A DNA stretch of 64,000 nt, from the NCBI GenBank assembly GCA_023375785.1, contig SZWC01000098.1, positions 261,998 to 325,997 on the forward strand, written 5' to 3'. A program made the translations under genes and the position numbers. This stretch comes from Penium margaritaceum. Lineage: Eukaryota > Streptophyta > Zygnematophyceae > Desmidiales > Peniaceae. The notes under the pieces are model-generated. The model saw nothing but the letters and a program-made list of their open reading frames with translations. It had not been told where the DNA came from and ran no database searches. Within the stretch, counting starts at the first letter, position 1; every line of letters starts with the position of its first letter. Below, piece after piece: positions 23,267 through 36,105 of the stretch.

Positions 23267-26200
23267 TGGTGTGCATAGTAGCCACACCGTGCCACTACGT
23301 ATCGAACTTCTTTGTCCTTTCTAGTCGATACATAGGGTTCCCAAACCATTGTAACTCCCTCTGACCATTTGTCTCTTGTGTTATGAGTTGTCAATGTGAA
23401 ACCACACATAGTGGACGTATTTGGTCATAGTCAGTGACGTATGCATCCTTTGGCTGGTCACTGTGAATGATAGCTACACCGTGCCACTACTTGTTGAAGG
23501 TCTCTGTACTTGCTAGTTGATAACTAGTGTTTCCACCCCATTGTTTCCCCCTTTGACCATTTGTGAATGGTATAATGAGTTTTCAACGTTGACAACACAC
23601 TGTGAAATTCGTTTGGTCATGGTTAATGGCATACGCCTACTTTCGTTTGTCACTGTACATGGTTTCCACGCCGTGTCACTACGTACTGAAGGTCTTTGTG
23701 CTTTCTAGTTGATATCCAGTGTTCCAAAACCATTGTTTCCCCCTCTGACTATCTGTGACTCTTGTTGTGAGTTGTCAACGTTAACCACATGAAGTGAAAT
23801 TCTTTGATCATGGTCAGTGACATATGCATACTTTGGTTAGTCACTGTGCATGGTAACCACACTGTGCCACTACATATTGAAGGTCTTTGTACTTGTTAAT
23901 TGATAACTAGTATTCACAAACCATTGTTTTGCACTCTGATCATTTGTTACTCGTGTTATGAGTTGTCAAAGTTGACCACACATAGTGACATTCTTTGGTC
24001 ATGGTCAGTGACACATGCCTACTTTGGTTGGTCATTATACATGGTAGCCACACCGTGCCACTACTTATTGAAGGTCGCTGTGCTTGCTAGTTAATACCTG
24101 GTGATCCCCAATCATTGTTTCCCCCTCTGACCATTTGTGGCTTCTATTATGAGTTTTAAACGTTGACCACACCCAGCGGATTTTTTTGGTCAAAGGCAGT
24201 ACATATGCCTACTTTGGTCAGTCATTGTCCATGGTAGTCACACCGTGCTACTACTTATTGAAGGTCGTTGTACTTGCTACTTGAAAACTAATATTCTGAA
24301 ACGATTGTTTCCCCCTCTGACCATTTGTGACTCGTGTTATGGGTTGTGAACGTTGACCATCCAAACTTAAATTCTTCGGTCATGGTCAGTGACATATGCC
24401 TAGTTTGGTTGTTCGGTGTGCATAGTAGCCAAACCATGCCACTACATATTGAAGTTCTTTGTCCTTTCTAGTCAATACATCGGGTTCACAGACCCTTTGT
24501 CTCTGCCTCTGACCATTTGTGACTCGTGCTATGAGTTGTCAATGTTGACCACACATAGTGGATTTCTTTGGTCATAGTCAGTGACGTATGCCTCCTTTGG
24601 TTGGTCACTGTGCACGCTAGCCACACTGTGCCACTACTTGTTGAAGGTCTTTGTACTTGCTAGTTGATAACTAGTGTTCCCAACCCATTGTTTCCCCTTC
24701 TTACCATTTGTGACTCGTGTTATGAGTTTTCAATGTTGACCACACACTGTGAAATTCTTTTGGTCATGGTTAGTGGCATATGCCTAATTTGGTTTGTCAC
24801 TGTACATGGTTGCTATGCCATGTCACTACGTACTGAGGGTATTTGTGCTTTCTAGTTGACAGCCAGTGTTCCCAAACCATTGTAACCCCCTCTGACTATC
24901 TGTGACTCTTGTTGTGAGTTGTCAACGTTGACCACATGAAGCGAAATTCTTTGTTCATGGTCAGTGACATATGCATACTTTGGTTGGTCACTGTGCATGA
25001 TAGCCACACTATGCCACTACATATTGATGGTTCGTGTACTTGCTAATCGATAACTAGTATTCACAAACCATTGTTTCCCCCTCTGACCATTTGTGACTTG
25101 TGTTATGAGTTGTCAAAGTTGACCACACATAGTGACATTCTTTGCTCATGGTCAGTGAGACATGCCTACTTTGGTTGGTCATTGTACATGGTAGCCACAC
25201 CGTGCCACTACTTATTACAGGTCCCTGTGCTTGCTAGTTGAAACCTAGTGTTCCAAAACCATCGTTTCTCTCTCTGACCATTTGTGACTCGTATTATGAG
25301 TTGTCAACGTTGACCACACACAGCGGATCTCTTTGGTGAAAGGTAGTACATATGCCTACTTTAGTCGGTCACTCTGCATGGTAGCCACACCGTGCTACTA
25401 CTTATTCAAGGTCTTTGTACTTGCTAGTTGAGAACTTATATTCCAAAACCATTGTTTCCCCCTCTGACCATTTGTGACTCGTGTTATGGGTTGTGAACGT
25501 TGACCACCCATATTGAAATTATTTGGTCATACTCAGTGACATATGCCTAGTTTCGTCGTTTGGTGTGCATAGTAGCCACACCGTGCCACCACGTATTGAA
25601 GTTCTTTGTCCTTTCTAGTCAATACGTAGGGTTCCCAAACCATTGTCTCTCCCTCTGACCATTTGTGACTTGTGTCATGAGTTGTCACTGTTGACGACAC
25701 ATAGTGGATTTCTTTGGTAATAGTCAGTGACGTATGCATCCTTTGGTTGGTCATTATGCACGCTAGCCACACCGTGTCTCTACTTGTTGAAGATGTTTGT
25801 ACTTGCAAGTTGATAACTAGTGTTCCCAACCCATTGTTCCCCCCTCTGACCATTTGTGACTCGTGTTATGAGTTTTCAACATTGACCACACACTGTGAAG
25901 TTATTTTGGTTATGGTTAGTGGCATATGCCTACTTTGCTTTGTCAAAGTACATGGTTGCTATGCCGTGTCACTACATACTGAAGGTCTTTGTGCTTTCTA
26001 GTTGATAGTCAGTGTTCCCAAACCATTGTTACCCCCTCTGACTATCTGTGAATATTGTTATGACTTGTCAAGGTTGACCACATGAAGTGAATTTTTTTGG
26101 TCATGGTCAGTGACATATGCATGCTTTGGTTGGTCACTGTGCATGGTAGCCACACTGTACCACTACATATTGAATGTCTTTGTACTTGCTAATTGATAAC

Positions 26201-27796
26201 GAGTATTCACAAACCATTGTTTTCCCCTCCGACTAGTTGTGACTCGTGTTATGACTTGTCAACGTTGACCACACATAGTGACATTCTTTGGTCATGGTCA
26301 GTGACACATGCCTACTTTGGTTGGTCATTGTACATGGTAGCCATACCATGCCACTACAGATTGAAGGTCCCTATGCTTGCTAGTTGATACCTGGTGTTCC
26401 CAAACCATTGTTTCCCCCTCTGACCAACTGTGACTCGTATTATGAGTTTTCAACGTTGACCACACACAACGGATTTCTTTGGTCAAAGGAAGTACATATG
26501 CCTACTTTGGTCGGTCATTGTGCATGGTAGCCACACCTTGCTACCTCTTCTTGAAGGTCGTTGTACTTGCTAATTGAAAACTAGTATTCTGAAACCATTG
26601 TTTCCCCCTCTGACCATTTGTGACTTGTGGTATGGGTTGTGAATATTGACCACCCATACTGAGATTCTTTGGTCATGGTCAATGACATATGCTTAGTTTG
26701 GTGTTTCGGTGTGCATAGTAGCAACACTATGCCACTACGTATTTCTAGTCGATACATAGGGTTCTAAGATCATTGTCCTTCCCTCTGACCATTTTTGACT
26801 TGTGTTATACGTTGTCAATGTTGATCACACATAGTGGATTTATTTGGTCATAGTCAGTGACATATGCATCCTTTGGTTGGTCACTACGCAAGCTAGCCAC
26901 ACGGTTCCACTACTTGTTGGAGGTCTTTGTACTTGCTAGTTGATAACTAGTGTTCTCAACCCATTTTTTCCCACTGTGACTATTTGTGACTCGTGTTATG
27001 AGTTTTCGTTGTTGACCACACACTGTGAAATTCGTCTGGTCATGGTTAGTGGCATATGCCTACTTTGGTTTTTCACTGTACATGGTTGCCACGCGGTGTC
27101 ACTACGTAATGCAGGTTTTTGTGCTTTCTAGTTGATAGCCAGTGTTCCGAGACCATTGTTACCCCCTCTGACTATCTGTGACTCTTGTTGTGAGTTGTCA
27201 ACGTTGACCACATGAAGTGAATTTCTTTGGTCATGGTCAGTCACATATGCATACTTTGGTTGGTCACTGTGCATGGTAGCCACACTGTGCCACTACATAT
27301 GGAAGGTCTATGTATTTTCTAATCAAGAACTAGTATTCACAAACCATTGTTTCCCCGTCTGACCATTTGTGACTTGTGTTTTGAGTTGTCAAAGTTGACC
27401 ACATTCTTTGGTCATGCTCAGTGACCCATGCCTACTTTGGTTGGTCATTGTACATGGTAGCCACACCGTGCCACTGATTATTGAATGTCATGGTGCTTGC
27501 TAGTTTATACCTGGTATTCCCTAACCATTGTTTCCCCCTCTGACCATTTGTGACTTGTATTATGAGTTTTCAATGTTGACCACACACAGCGGACTTCTTT
27601 GGTCAAAGGCAGTACATATGCCTACTTTGGTCATTTATTGTGCATGGTAACCATACCTTGCTACTACTTATTGAAGGTCGTCGTACTTGCTAGCTGAAAA
27701 CTAATATTCTGAAACCACTGTTTCCCCCTCAGACCATTTGTGACTCGTGTTATGGGTTGTGAACGTTGACCACCCATACTGAAATTCTTTGGTCAT
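23267..27796 (+). repeat. 191-bp satellite, left arm part 3
   Basis: The A-F array resumes inside the A monomer split by the element, with A anchors at 24399, 25546 and 26692. With the inserted element subtracted, the spacing across the insertion is 1147 bp, and the next ones are 1147 and 1146 bp. The array was therefore perfectly phased before the insertion. It ends in an F monomer where TGTTATACCC begins. No gene or RNA is seen in it. Confidence 0.94.
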
Positions 27797-28950
27797 TGTT
27801 ATACCCTTTATCAACATCGGCCGGAATTGGGTCTGACAGCATGCAGGGATCAACTCTCCGTCGTGACTCACTTCCCACTATGCCACGGCATTGCTCGACA
27901 TATATGACTTTCCATATTGCACCTCTGCCTGATTGATCCTATGCATGTTTTCTTTGACCCAAAGACTTCGTCCGGTTCCTTCCCTTGGGCATTCGCTGAA
28001 CCATTCACCGGATCATCGTGGGGAATATGTCATACTTATTCCTTACTTGGGTGATTCATTGGCATTCATTCACGGACGGTGAATCATTCACCGGACAACA
28101 CAGTCACCACCTAAGACCCTCCTAGGTGTTCGACGGATTATTCGGAGCATCATCGTTGAAACACGTCAGGCTTACCCCCTATTCTCAACTGATTCATCGA
28201 TGTCCTTCATTGACGGTCAATCATTCACTGGATAACACGACACCCGCCTAGGACAAATACTCCCGATAAGACAACCTTAACAATTAAAGCACTTTCATTC
28301 AGTCAAAAGGAGAAGCACATAGTCAACATTTCTGTGCTACTCATGCATTTCACAACCTACACATCACCAAGTAACATGCGCAAACCAAACGCCTCCTACT
28401 CCGCCGGATCATCGGTCGGGGCTGGTCCTTGCACGAACACCGTGCGGTTGACTCTTCCTTGGTCGTTTGCCCGTGGAGCAGCGCGGCGCAACTCCAATGG
28501 ACTGTCAATCCGTCGACCTGCACGGGAATCAGCACGCGCCAGGTCGTCCTCCCGAAGGCGGAAGAGCTCTTGTCGGTACCGCTGGTAGGCTCAGAACGCC
28601 TCGGCCCGTTCCTCGGCGGCTTCTGCGGCACGTCGCCCGATGGCCTCCTGCCAACTTTCCACGGGACGAGGCTCGTCGTCACGGGGAAGTCTCCGCAGCC
28701 ACGGTTGCCAAAACTGCTCCGGAGCCCCACCTACAGGATGATGCGACCATTGCATCACTCCCAGGACCGTCCGCGCGCCGAGTCGATGGGGTACATTGCA
28801 ACAGCTGCAGGTGGCATAGAAGATCACCGGGGAGTCCCTAGCGGCCCTGGTCAAGCTGGGAGGCTGGAGCTCCCGCGAAAACTCAGGACACAGCCATGCC
28901 GGTTAGGTGACGTGCTCTTCAGGAAGCGGCCTTCCCATCCAGGAAGGACT

Positions 28951-29008
<58 letters not shown>

Positions 29009-29260
29009 ACCTCCCTGCACTTCTAACACACCCTAACGTTTCTACTCTGACTTGGCGCGAGACGGGACACAGGTCCCGCTCAACGGTCTGGGTCGACTGA
29101 GGGGCAGCAATCTCTCAGTCTCGCTGGTCACCGCTGGGCTCAAATTCCTATGCCAGGGTTGGGTCCGGGATGGGGAGTTGATCGTTCATTTGGGCGCAAG
29201 GAGTGTTGGCAGTGAATGTCTCTGTGATCTCAGCGTCAGCAGCCGGTGAGTAGTTGATCA
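27797..29260 (-). repeat. Probable 3' LTR of the gypsy-type element
   Basis: On the minus strand this 1464-bp block starts TGATCAACTACTC, directly after a purine tract, and ends GGGTATAACA at the satellite boundary, giving TG...CA termini. It contains a (CA)24 run, two diverged direct repeats of about 42 bp (28075-28116 and 28212-28253), and the 15-bp palindrome GGTGAATCATTCACC at 28078. No partner LTR is present in the window, so the right-hand boundary rests only on position and termini. Confidence 0.45.
28956..29003 (+). repeat. (CA)24 microsatellite
   Basis: A perfect dinucleotide run of 48 bp, followed by a short interrupted tail, inside the probable LTR. It is not telomeric. Length is likely variable between copies and may be misjudged by the assembly. 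Confidence 0.95.
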
Positions 29261-29280
29261 CCTTCTCTTTATCCCCCTTC
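29261..29280 (-). promoter_or_regulatory. Candidate polypurine tract of the gypsy-type element
   Basis: On the minus strand this 20-base stretch is all purine except one T (GGGGGATAAAGAGAAGG core) and lies directly before the TGATCA start of the probable LTR. It is long for a polypurine tract but correctly placed. Confidence 0.45.
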
Positions 29281-29759
29281 TCGCACCGCCCCTCCAATGC
29301 TTTTGTCTCGTCCACTGGCCCCTTTCGTAGCTTGCACATCAAAAGTGCCTCTGGATGAGGCGCCTCAAATGCCGCTCCTCTTTCCGTGGTTCGGGTGCGA
29401 CTCCGCTACCATCAAGCCAGCTTCGGGTTACCTTCTTTCCTTCCCCGTAGGTCCGGTCGGATCACAGCCTCTGCCGCAACTTTCCTTTCGGCGCCTCGTC
29501 GCCTTTCGGAATCGAACTGCTCTTCTCCTAATGTTTCTTCCTCCTTGGTTGATGGTCGTCGGATCATCCACCGTCCCCTTTCCCAGATCCTGACCCCGGG
29601 CCCATTTTCCATCCCTTCCTCCGGTGGATGAACGAAACACCGTTAACACTGTTATACCCTACACCCGCAAAACAAGCTGGAGGTCCCCGTCCATACGCCC
29701 CTTTTTTCGTGTTTTGTTCATCCTGCTGTCTCCTCTTTGATGCGTCACTCCCCGTATGG

Positions 29760-32650
29760 CTAGCTCTCCCGTCCCCTTCCCGGTGCAGATTTCTCAGCCC
29801 CCTTTCCTGGTGATGAATAATCCTCTTCCGCCCACCTCGTTCTTTCCATCCCATCCAATTCTCGATGGGGTCCTTCCTGCCGCATCACTTTGTTCCGAGC
29901 CTTGGGACTCTGGCGTGGGGTCACCCGGCGTTCTCCTCCCCCCGTTTCTCTTTCTTGCTTCTCCTGCAATCGCCGTGCTGCCTCCCTCTGTTCTGCTTGC
30001 ACCCTCCTCCTCACCTCATCACTCTCCTCACAGGGCATGCAGAGAGGTCCATCAAGTCCTGTCTGCACGTTGCTGTAGCGATGGGCACATGGGAGATGCA
30101 CCCGTCGATGGCAGCTGATACAGTGCCACCTGCAAACGTGCACTGGACCCTTGCACGTGGCGCACGGCTTGCTGCATGAATTTGTGCATCGAAGACATTG
30201 ATACAGCATGATGTGACCCCCATGACGCAACCTCCTTTCTCCCATCTTCTTCACACATCCGCTGTGCGAGAAGCATCCATACTTCTCAGACCATGGGGTT
30301 AGTCCTCTCAGCTCCCTGAAGCAGCTGGGGCATTCCCCTTTCGCCGTGCCCGTGCGTGGTCGTACCCAGTAGCCATTGCAGTTGTTCCGTCCCTCTTCGT
30401 TTTTCTTGATGCAAGCAGCGTGTGCTATCCGCTTACAATAGTCACATCTCCCGTGCGGAGCCTCCAGCGGCCTTCTGCATCCATAGCACACAATGCTTGC
30501 CGCAGCGTTGTGCTCTTGCCCTAGCATGATCCTTGCCTCCGCGGGAATTCCCTTCTTCACCTTCTGGCACGGCACGCAGTCCCACCCTCCTTCTTTGTCC
30601 GCCATCCCACATTCCTCGTGCACGTGGCGTTTACAACGCCCCCATTGTCTGGCAGGCGTGTGTACCCTCTTTTCACACCACGGGCAGCTACCGGCACGAG
30701 GTGCTCTGTCTCCCACCAGTTCCTCGCTTGTGCCTGCGCCCCTCGCATCTCCACTCACCGCCGCACTGATGCGGATCCATCTTTCCCGTCCTGCTCCTGC
30801 TCCTGCCATGGCGTGTTTGTTTGCGCTGCCTTGTCTCACCCCTACTCCAGCCGCAAGCTTCCCTTCTTGTTCCACTGATGACCCACTATTGCTGCTCCAT
30901 GGATTTCTCGCAGCCCTCGTGCCTGTCTCTGCCGCCTCCTCTTGCACTCCCATGGATGTCCTTCGCATTTCTCCCAATGCTGATCCTCTTCCATGTGAGG
31001 GGTGTTGGGGACTCCTTCCTGCTCCTGTCTCCCTCTGTCCTTCTGAGGTGATGCGATGGCCCCATCGTCATGCAGGCACATTATCGACCAGAACACCGAG
31101 TCGCCCTCTCGTTTCTGAGTGCCCCGGCGCTATCGCCCTTCGCCTAGCCTCCGTTCCCTGTCCACGCTGCATCCTTCCCGGTGCACTCGGCATACCTGGG
31201 CGACGAGTAGGTCGATTATCCGTCGACGGTCGAGGGTGGGAACGTGTGTCTGGTCCTGGTGGGGCTGGTGGCTTGGGTGCTGCCGGCGGCGGCTCGTCCC
31301 TCAAGAGGCACCACTGAGGTGTTGCGGCCAATGCCTCATTCACCATCATCATTACCTTCCTTCTTATCTCAGGGACATCCCTGTTCCTTAGCGCCCTCAT
31401 GGCCAATACTGCTTTCCGAGCCGCTACTCCCTCTGGCCTTGGCAATGCCACTGCATTGCGATAGAGTTGTTCCACCGGGTGGGCGTCCGCGTATGCGCGC
31501 GGCGCTTCCTTCTCCCTTGTGCCTTGTTGTTCCTCTTCCTTGCATCGTTTCTTATCCCATGCCCAAGCCTCGAGGATTCGCAGCCTTGCCACACATCTGT
31601 CACAATGATGTCCTACCCGTAGCAACATCTGCCCGCAAGGCTGATGGAGCGGCTGATGGCATCCTTCACACCACTCGGTGGCGTTGTGGTTGCCACAGTC
31701 GGTACAGTACAAGCGCCACTCCACATTTGCCGCTTGCCGTCCTCCCTTTCCCTGCTCCTCTCTTTCCTTCCGCATCTTCCCTTTCAGCTCCGGTGCGCAG
31801 GCTGGGCATACATGCACTACCTTCTACTGCAGCAGTTCCTCTTCCCCACATATGTAGTGGAGGGCTACCCTACAACTGTAGTAACGTTTCTTCTGCGTCC
31901 TCACCACCTGCTTGCACTTTCCACATTCCTCCGTCTCCTCTACCCCAGGGGCACTTGGTTTTGGTCCAGCAGCCTGTCCACCCTCCTTGCCCATCTCCTG
32001 CTCTTGTTCAATCAACCTCCGGATGCAACTCTTGTAGTGTCGTCCCAATCCTGGAATCTTGGTCCCACACTTGCGGTGGAGGGGTGCTTTGCATTCATAG
32101 CACCAGGTTGCTTCCATGGGGTCGTGCGGCTCTCGGCAGGCTTCACACCTCTCAATCCAGCGCTTGGGCGCAGGCCTGTCTTTTCTCTTGTCCTCTTTGT
32201 CTGCCTTTGCCAGCATGATGGGTGCACACTTCTTGCAACCTATCACCTTTCTCCACGCCCGCACCTTCGGATCCTGGCAGGCTGCATGCATAGGGTGTCT
32301 GCACACAAAGCCGCGGAACAAAGTGGTTGCATTCATTGGTTCCTCATAGTTGCCACAGGGTTCCTTCTCATCCTCTGGCACACTGGATTTCCCAACCGCA
32401 GCCCCGTGCCCCGAGCGGATCTTTTCCTCCTCATCCTCCTTCCGCAGTTCCTCCTCACTGTCCACCCCCATGCTCTCCTTCTGATTTGTCGCACAGGCTT
32501 CACACATCTTGATATCATGTAGGATGTCCAGGTCTAGGTCACAGCATGCCAGATGTAGGCTTGCCTTGCATCCCTTGCACATCACCTCTCCCTTCGCAGC
32601 AACTGGGTTCTTACATGTTGCACACAGTTGCCGTGCCACCTCTTCCTCTT
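29760..32650 (-). mobile_element. Tandem PHD-like Cys/His finger region downstream of integrase
   Basis: About nine units with the spacing C-x2-C...C-x2-C-x4-H-x2-C...C-x2-C (C4HC3, PHD-like) are coded on the minus strand. The clearest is at about 32624-32493 (CATC, CKGC, H, C, CEAC). Others begin CEAC, CGKC, CTDC, CPWC, CYGC, CPSC and CATC; one further unit is degenerate. An acidic Glu/Asp-rich stretch precedes the first finger (about 32720-32640), and the far end is rich in Arg, Glu and Gln. PHD fingers usually read histone tails, but histone binding here is inference. The region lies between integrase and the LTR in the sense of pol, so it is probably an extra gene of the element. It is broken as it stands. 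A captured host gene is the alternative. Confidence 0.65.
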
Positions 32651-32984
32651 CTTCTTCTCCATCCTGATCATCCATCTCAATGCTCAATTCGAGCTCCTCA
32701 CCCCGCTGTTCCTCTCCCCTTTGCGTTAGCATCTGTTGTTCTGGCTCCCACTGCGCTTCCAGCCGGGAACTGGTTGGCCATAGAAACCTATCGTCAGGGG
32801 GTAGTGGTTCCCATCTTGGAGGAGGGGCATCGATCAAGCTGAGGTGCTCTTCTTGCATGGGCGGGGATTCCCTTTCCTTTTCTTGTTCCTCTACTCCTTT
32901 TCTTTGCTTCTTTTCCCCCAGCCCGTCCTCCTGGAGCCCTCTTTGTTTCTTCTTTCGTGGCTTCTCCCGCTGCTCCTCTGTTGC

Positions 32985-34075
32985 CGCTAGTGGTGTCCAC
33001 GCATCGGGCACCGCGTCGGATGCGATTGCTACGGAAGGTAGCACCTTCTGTTCCCACTGCTTTGCTGCTACTGCTGATGGTGCTTGCGCCTCGGGCGCCG
33101 CGCCAGATCCAACTGCGGTAGGAGGCAACACCTCCTTTCTCTGCTACTCTGTTGCTGCTGCTGATGGTGCCTGCGCCTCGGGCGCCGCGTTGGATGCAAC
33201 TGCTGCATGAGGCAGCACCTCCACTCCTTGCTGCTCTGCTGTTGCTGGTGTTGGTGCCTGTGCCTCGGGCGTCGCGCCAGATGCAGCTGTTGCAGGGGGC
33301 AGCACCTCCATTCCCTGTTGCTCTGCTGTTGCTGCTGATGGTGCCTGCGCCTCGGGCGCTGCACCGGATGCAGTTGTTGCAAGAGGCAGCACCTTCTTTC
33401 TCTGCTGCTTTGCTGCTACTACTGATGGTGCTTGCGCCTCGGGCGCCGCGCCAGATGCAGCTGCTGAAGGAGGCAACATCTCCTTTCTCTGCTGCTACTG
33501 CTGATGGTGCCTGCGCCACGGGCACCGCGCCAGATGCAGTTGCTGCAGGAGGCAGTACCTCCATTCCCTGCTGCCCTGCTGCTACTGCTGATGGTTCCTA
33601 CGCCTTGGGCGCGGCGCCCGATGTAGCTGCTGCAAGAGGCAGTACCTCCATTCCCTGCTGCTCTGCTGCTGCTGCTGATGGTGCCTACGCCTCGGGCGCC
33701 GCACCGGATGCAACTGCTGCAGGAGGGAGCACCTCCATTCCCTGCTACTCTGCTGCTGCTGATGATAGTGCCTGCGCCTTGGGCACCGCACCCGATGCAG
33801 CTGCTGCAGGAGGTAGCACCTCCATTCCCTGTTGCTGTGCTACTGCTACTGATGGTGCATGCGCCTCGGGCGCCGCGCCAGATGCAGCTACTACAGGAGG
33901 CAGCACCTCCATTCCCTGCTGCTCTGCTGCTGCTACTGATGGTGCCTGCGCCACGGGCGCCGTGCTGGACGCAGCTGCTGTAGGAGGCAGCACCTCCATT
34001 CCCTACTGCTGCTGATGGTGCCTACGCCTTGGACGTTGCGCCGGGTGCAGTTGCTGTAGGAGGCAGCACTTCCTT
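32985..34075 (-). repeat. 87-bp coding minisatellite, 13 copies
   Basis: The anchor TCGGGCGCC (with variants) recurs at 33004, 33091, 33178, 33265, 33352, 33439, 33518, 33605, 33692, 33779, 33866, 33953 and 34029. Almost all spacings are exactly 87 bp, which is 29 codons. On the minus strand the unit reads like EVLPPAAAASGAAPEAQAP plus a Gln-rich end, an Ala/Pro linker. It joins the integrase tail to the acidic and finger regions. The frame-neutral period suggests it spread while the region was translated. Confidence 0.85.
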
Positions 34076-34174
34076 TCTCTGCTGTTGGGGTCTCTTGGGG
34101 CGCACTCTTGGTGTTGTCGCGGCCCGCAGCAATAACCCCAAGCTGTGTCCAGCCTCTCCCGCCGTCTGCGTGGG

Positions 34175-35780
34175 TCAATTATCCATCGTATTTGGTGCCA
34201 TTGCAGGGCTCCGGTATGCCTTCTTTGCTCCCGACACTGGTCGCCCTAGGGCCTCGGGCACCACACTTGTTGCGATCTCGCGGGGAGGCAGCTTCTCTTG
34301 GGCCGCTGGTCCTGCCCCTGGTGGTGTCTCCTCAGATGTTGTGGTTTGCAGGATAGGGAGCTTGTCTTTTGTGGTCCGTTGTCGCTTCGTGGTGGCGTCC
34401 TCCAGTCCTGTCGTAGCCTGTCTTGCCTCTGTCTCCGCTGTCTTTTCTCGCGGTTCCTGTTGTTGTGATGTTGCGTTCACTCTAGCTTCCTGCTCGCGCA
34501 CCCCTTTGCTTTGCTGTGCCGGGGAAGGCACCCCAGTACCCGTTAAAACAAGCCGGGTCCCCCCGGACGAATGTCCTGGTGTGTCGGCTGCTGGAGCTGT
34601 AGTTGTGGTGGTTGGTGGGGGAGGGTGATCCGGGCGATGAGGAGACTGGGGAATGCCCGCAATCGTAGCTACCACTTCCTCCACGTCGTCATCAGTGGCC
34701 AGGCGGGGCGGGTGTCGTCCAACGGCGAGGGTCTGCCAACGGGCCATGAGCTTCTCAAGGCGCTCACGTCGCACCATGATGTTGGATATGTGGCGGCCCT
34801 CGAGCCACACATAAACCCCGTCCACTACCCAGACTTGGTAGCACGGGTCCAGGAGTGTCACTTCATTGTGTCGCTGCTTACCCACTTCCTCTTGTTTCAG
34901 TCGCACACCACTTGGAGGTCGTCGAGCATGAGAACAGCGTTGGCACGGTCCACCCCGTGTTGTGCTGTAACAGACCCCCGTGTTCGAGCCTCGTGGAGGC
35001 ACTTCTGAAGCCAGGCACCTCGTTGTTTCATGAACTCCACTTCGTCAGCAACCATCGCCGCCTCATCCCGTGGCGGCACCGGCGCATCCGGCATGAGTGG
35101 CAGGTTGGCCATGGTCCAATGCTGCTGGCCGTGATGCAGCATGTAGGAAAAGAAGCTGGTAGAAGAATGTGGCGTGATGTTGTATTCGTAAACGATGTCT
35201 TCCAGCTTCTCATCCCAGGGCGCATTATCATCCGACAACTTCCGGATTGTCTGTGTGATTGCTCCATGCATGTGTTCAACCTGGCCTTGCGCCTGCAGCC
35301 GATACGGTGCCCCATTCACAATCTCAATGTTGAAGTATGCCGCCACTTCGACAAACTTCCCACCAAAGTGCGACCCATTGTCACACTAGATGATTCTGTA
35401 ACCACCCCCGCGGTAGATGACCTCCTCCTTCAAAAACGCTGCAGTGTGTGCTGCATCAGCCTTAGGAACCGGTCGGGCCATGACCCACTTGGTCATATGG
35501 TCAATTCCGAGGATCCAGTACATGTTATCGCGCTGGGTGGTGCGGAGGGGGCCATGGAAGTCAATGGTGACCCTCTCCATTGGTGCACTGAGGCGTGCGC
35601 ACATGAAACGGGGCTGGTAGATCCGTTGGCGAGGGTGATGGCAGAGGCAAGTCCCGCATGTGGCGACAGCCTCGCCAATTTGCTTTTTCAGTCCCACCCA
35701 GTAGACATGTGGGACGAGATTCTCGTAGACTATGGCAGAACGCGCGTGCATCCGGTCATGTTCTTACATGATGAGTTTGT
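34175..35780 (-). mobile_element. Integrase region of the gypsy-type element (fossil)
   Basis: The zinc-binding head (H and H then CGTC, about 35750-35645) is followed by a Ty3/gypsy integrase core. VTIDFHGPL lies near 35570, DNGSHFGG near 35375 and AQGQVEHMHG near 35280, holding the expected D, D and E positions. A TPHSST block near 35180 is typical of gypsy integrases. The tail (about 34890-34175) carries WLEGRHISN, as in the usual integrase C-terminus, then a Thr/Pro/Gln-rich stretch. The enzyme inserts element DNA into the chromosome. Broken. Confidence 0.88.
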
Positions 35781-36105
35781 CCCTCAGCACCACCCGAGTG
35801 CACCAGCGTAGTGGGTATGCTCCGTCCTCACGCCTCCAGAGCCGCCCCTGCAGTCACACATATTTGTCGAGTGTGGCTTTGGCATCGGATTGGACATGGG
35901 CGTCTGGGTAAATCTCCACCATAGTGCGTCCACCCGATAGGACCTGGGCTCGCGCCCAATATGACCACTCGTATGTTTTGGGTAGTGGCTCCTGCCGCCA
36001 GTGCTCCATGTCGCCTCCTGGCGCCAGAGATAGGAGGCGACGCTGCATTTCCTTGAAGGTCTCCGGTAGCGGAGGCGCGTGTCCACCCCCAGACTCGGCC
36101 TGGTA

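Noticed and set aside
28429-29100. Plus-strand open frame with a (His-Thr)n run
   Set aside because: It crosses the (CA)n microsatellite inside the probable LTR and has no family similarity.
29648-29660. Second copy of TGTTATACCCT, the sequence found at the 27797 boundary, as an alternative LTR edge
   Set aside because: Only about 11 bases agree and the sequences then diverge completely; this is most likely chance.
29760-33131. Finger region as an independent host PHD gene
   Set aside because: It cannot be excluded. However, it lies between integrase and LTR on the pol strand, is linked to the integrase tail by a coding minisatellite, and shows no clear intron signals that I can defend. I kept it as part of the element.
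33152-34015. Long plus-strand open frame over the 87-bp minisatellite (Leu/Pro/Ala-rich)
   Set aside because: It is the antisense shadow of the minus-strand coding repeat; any frame-neutral repeat without stops gives such a frame.
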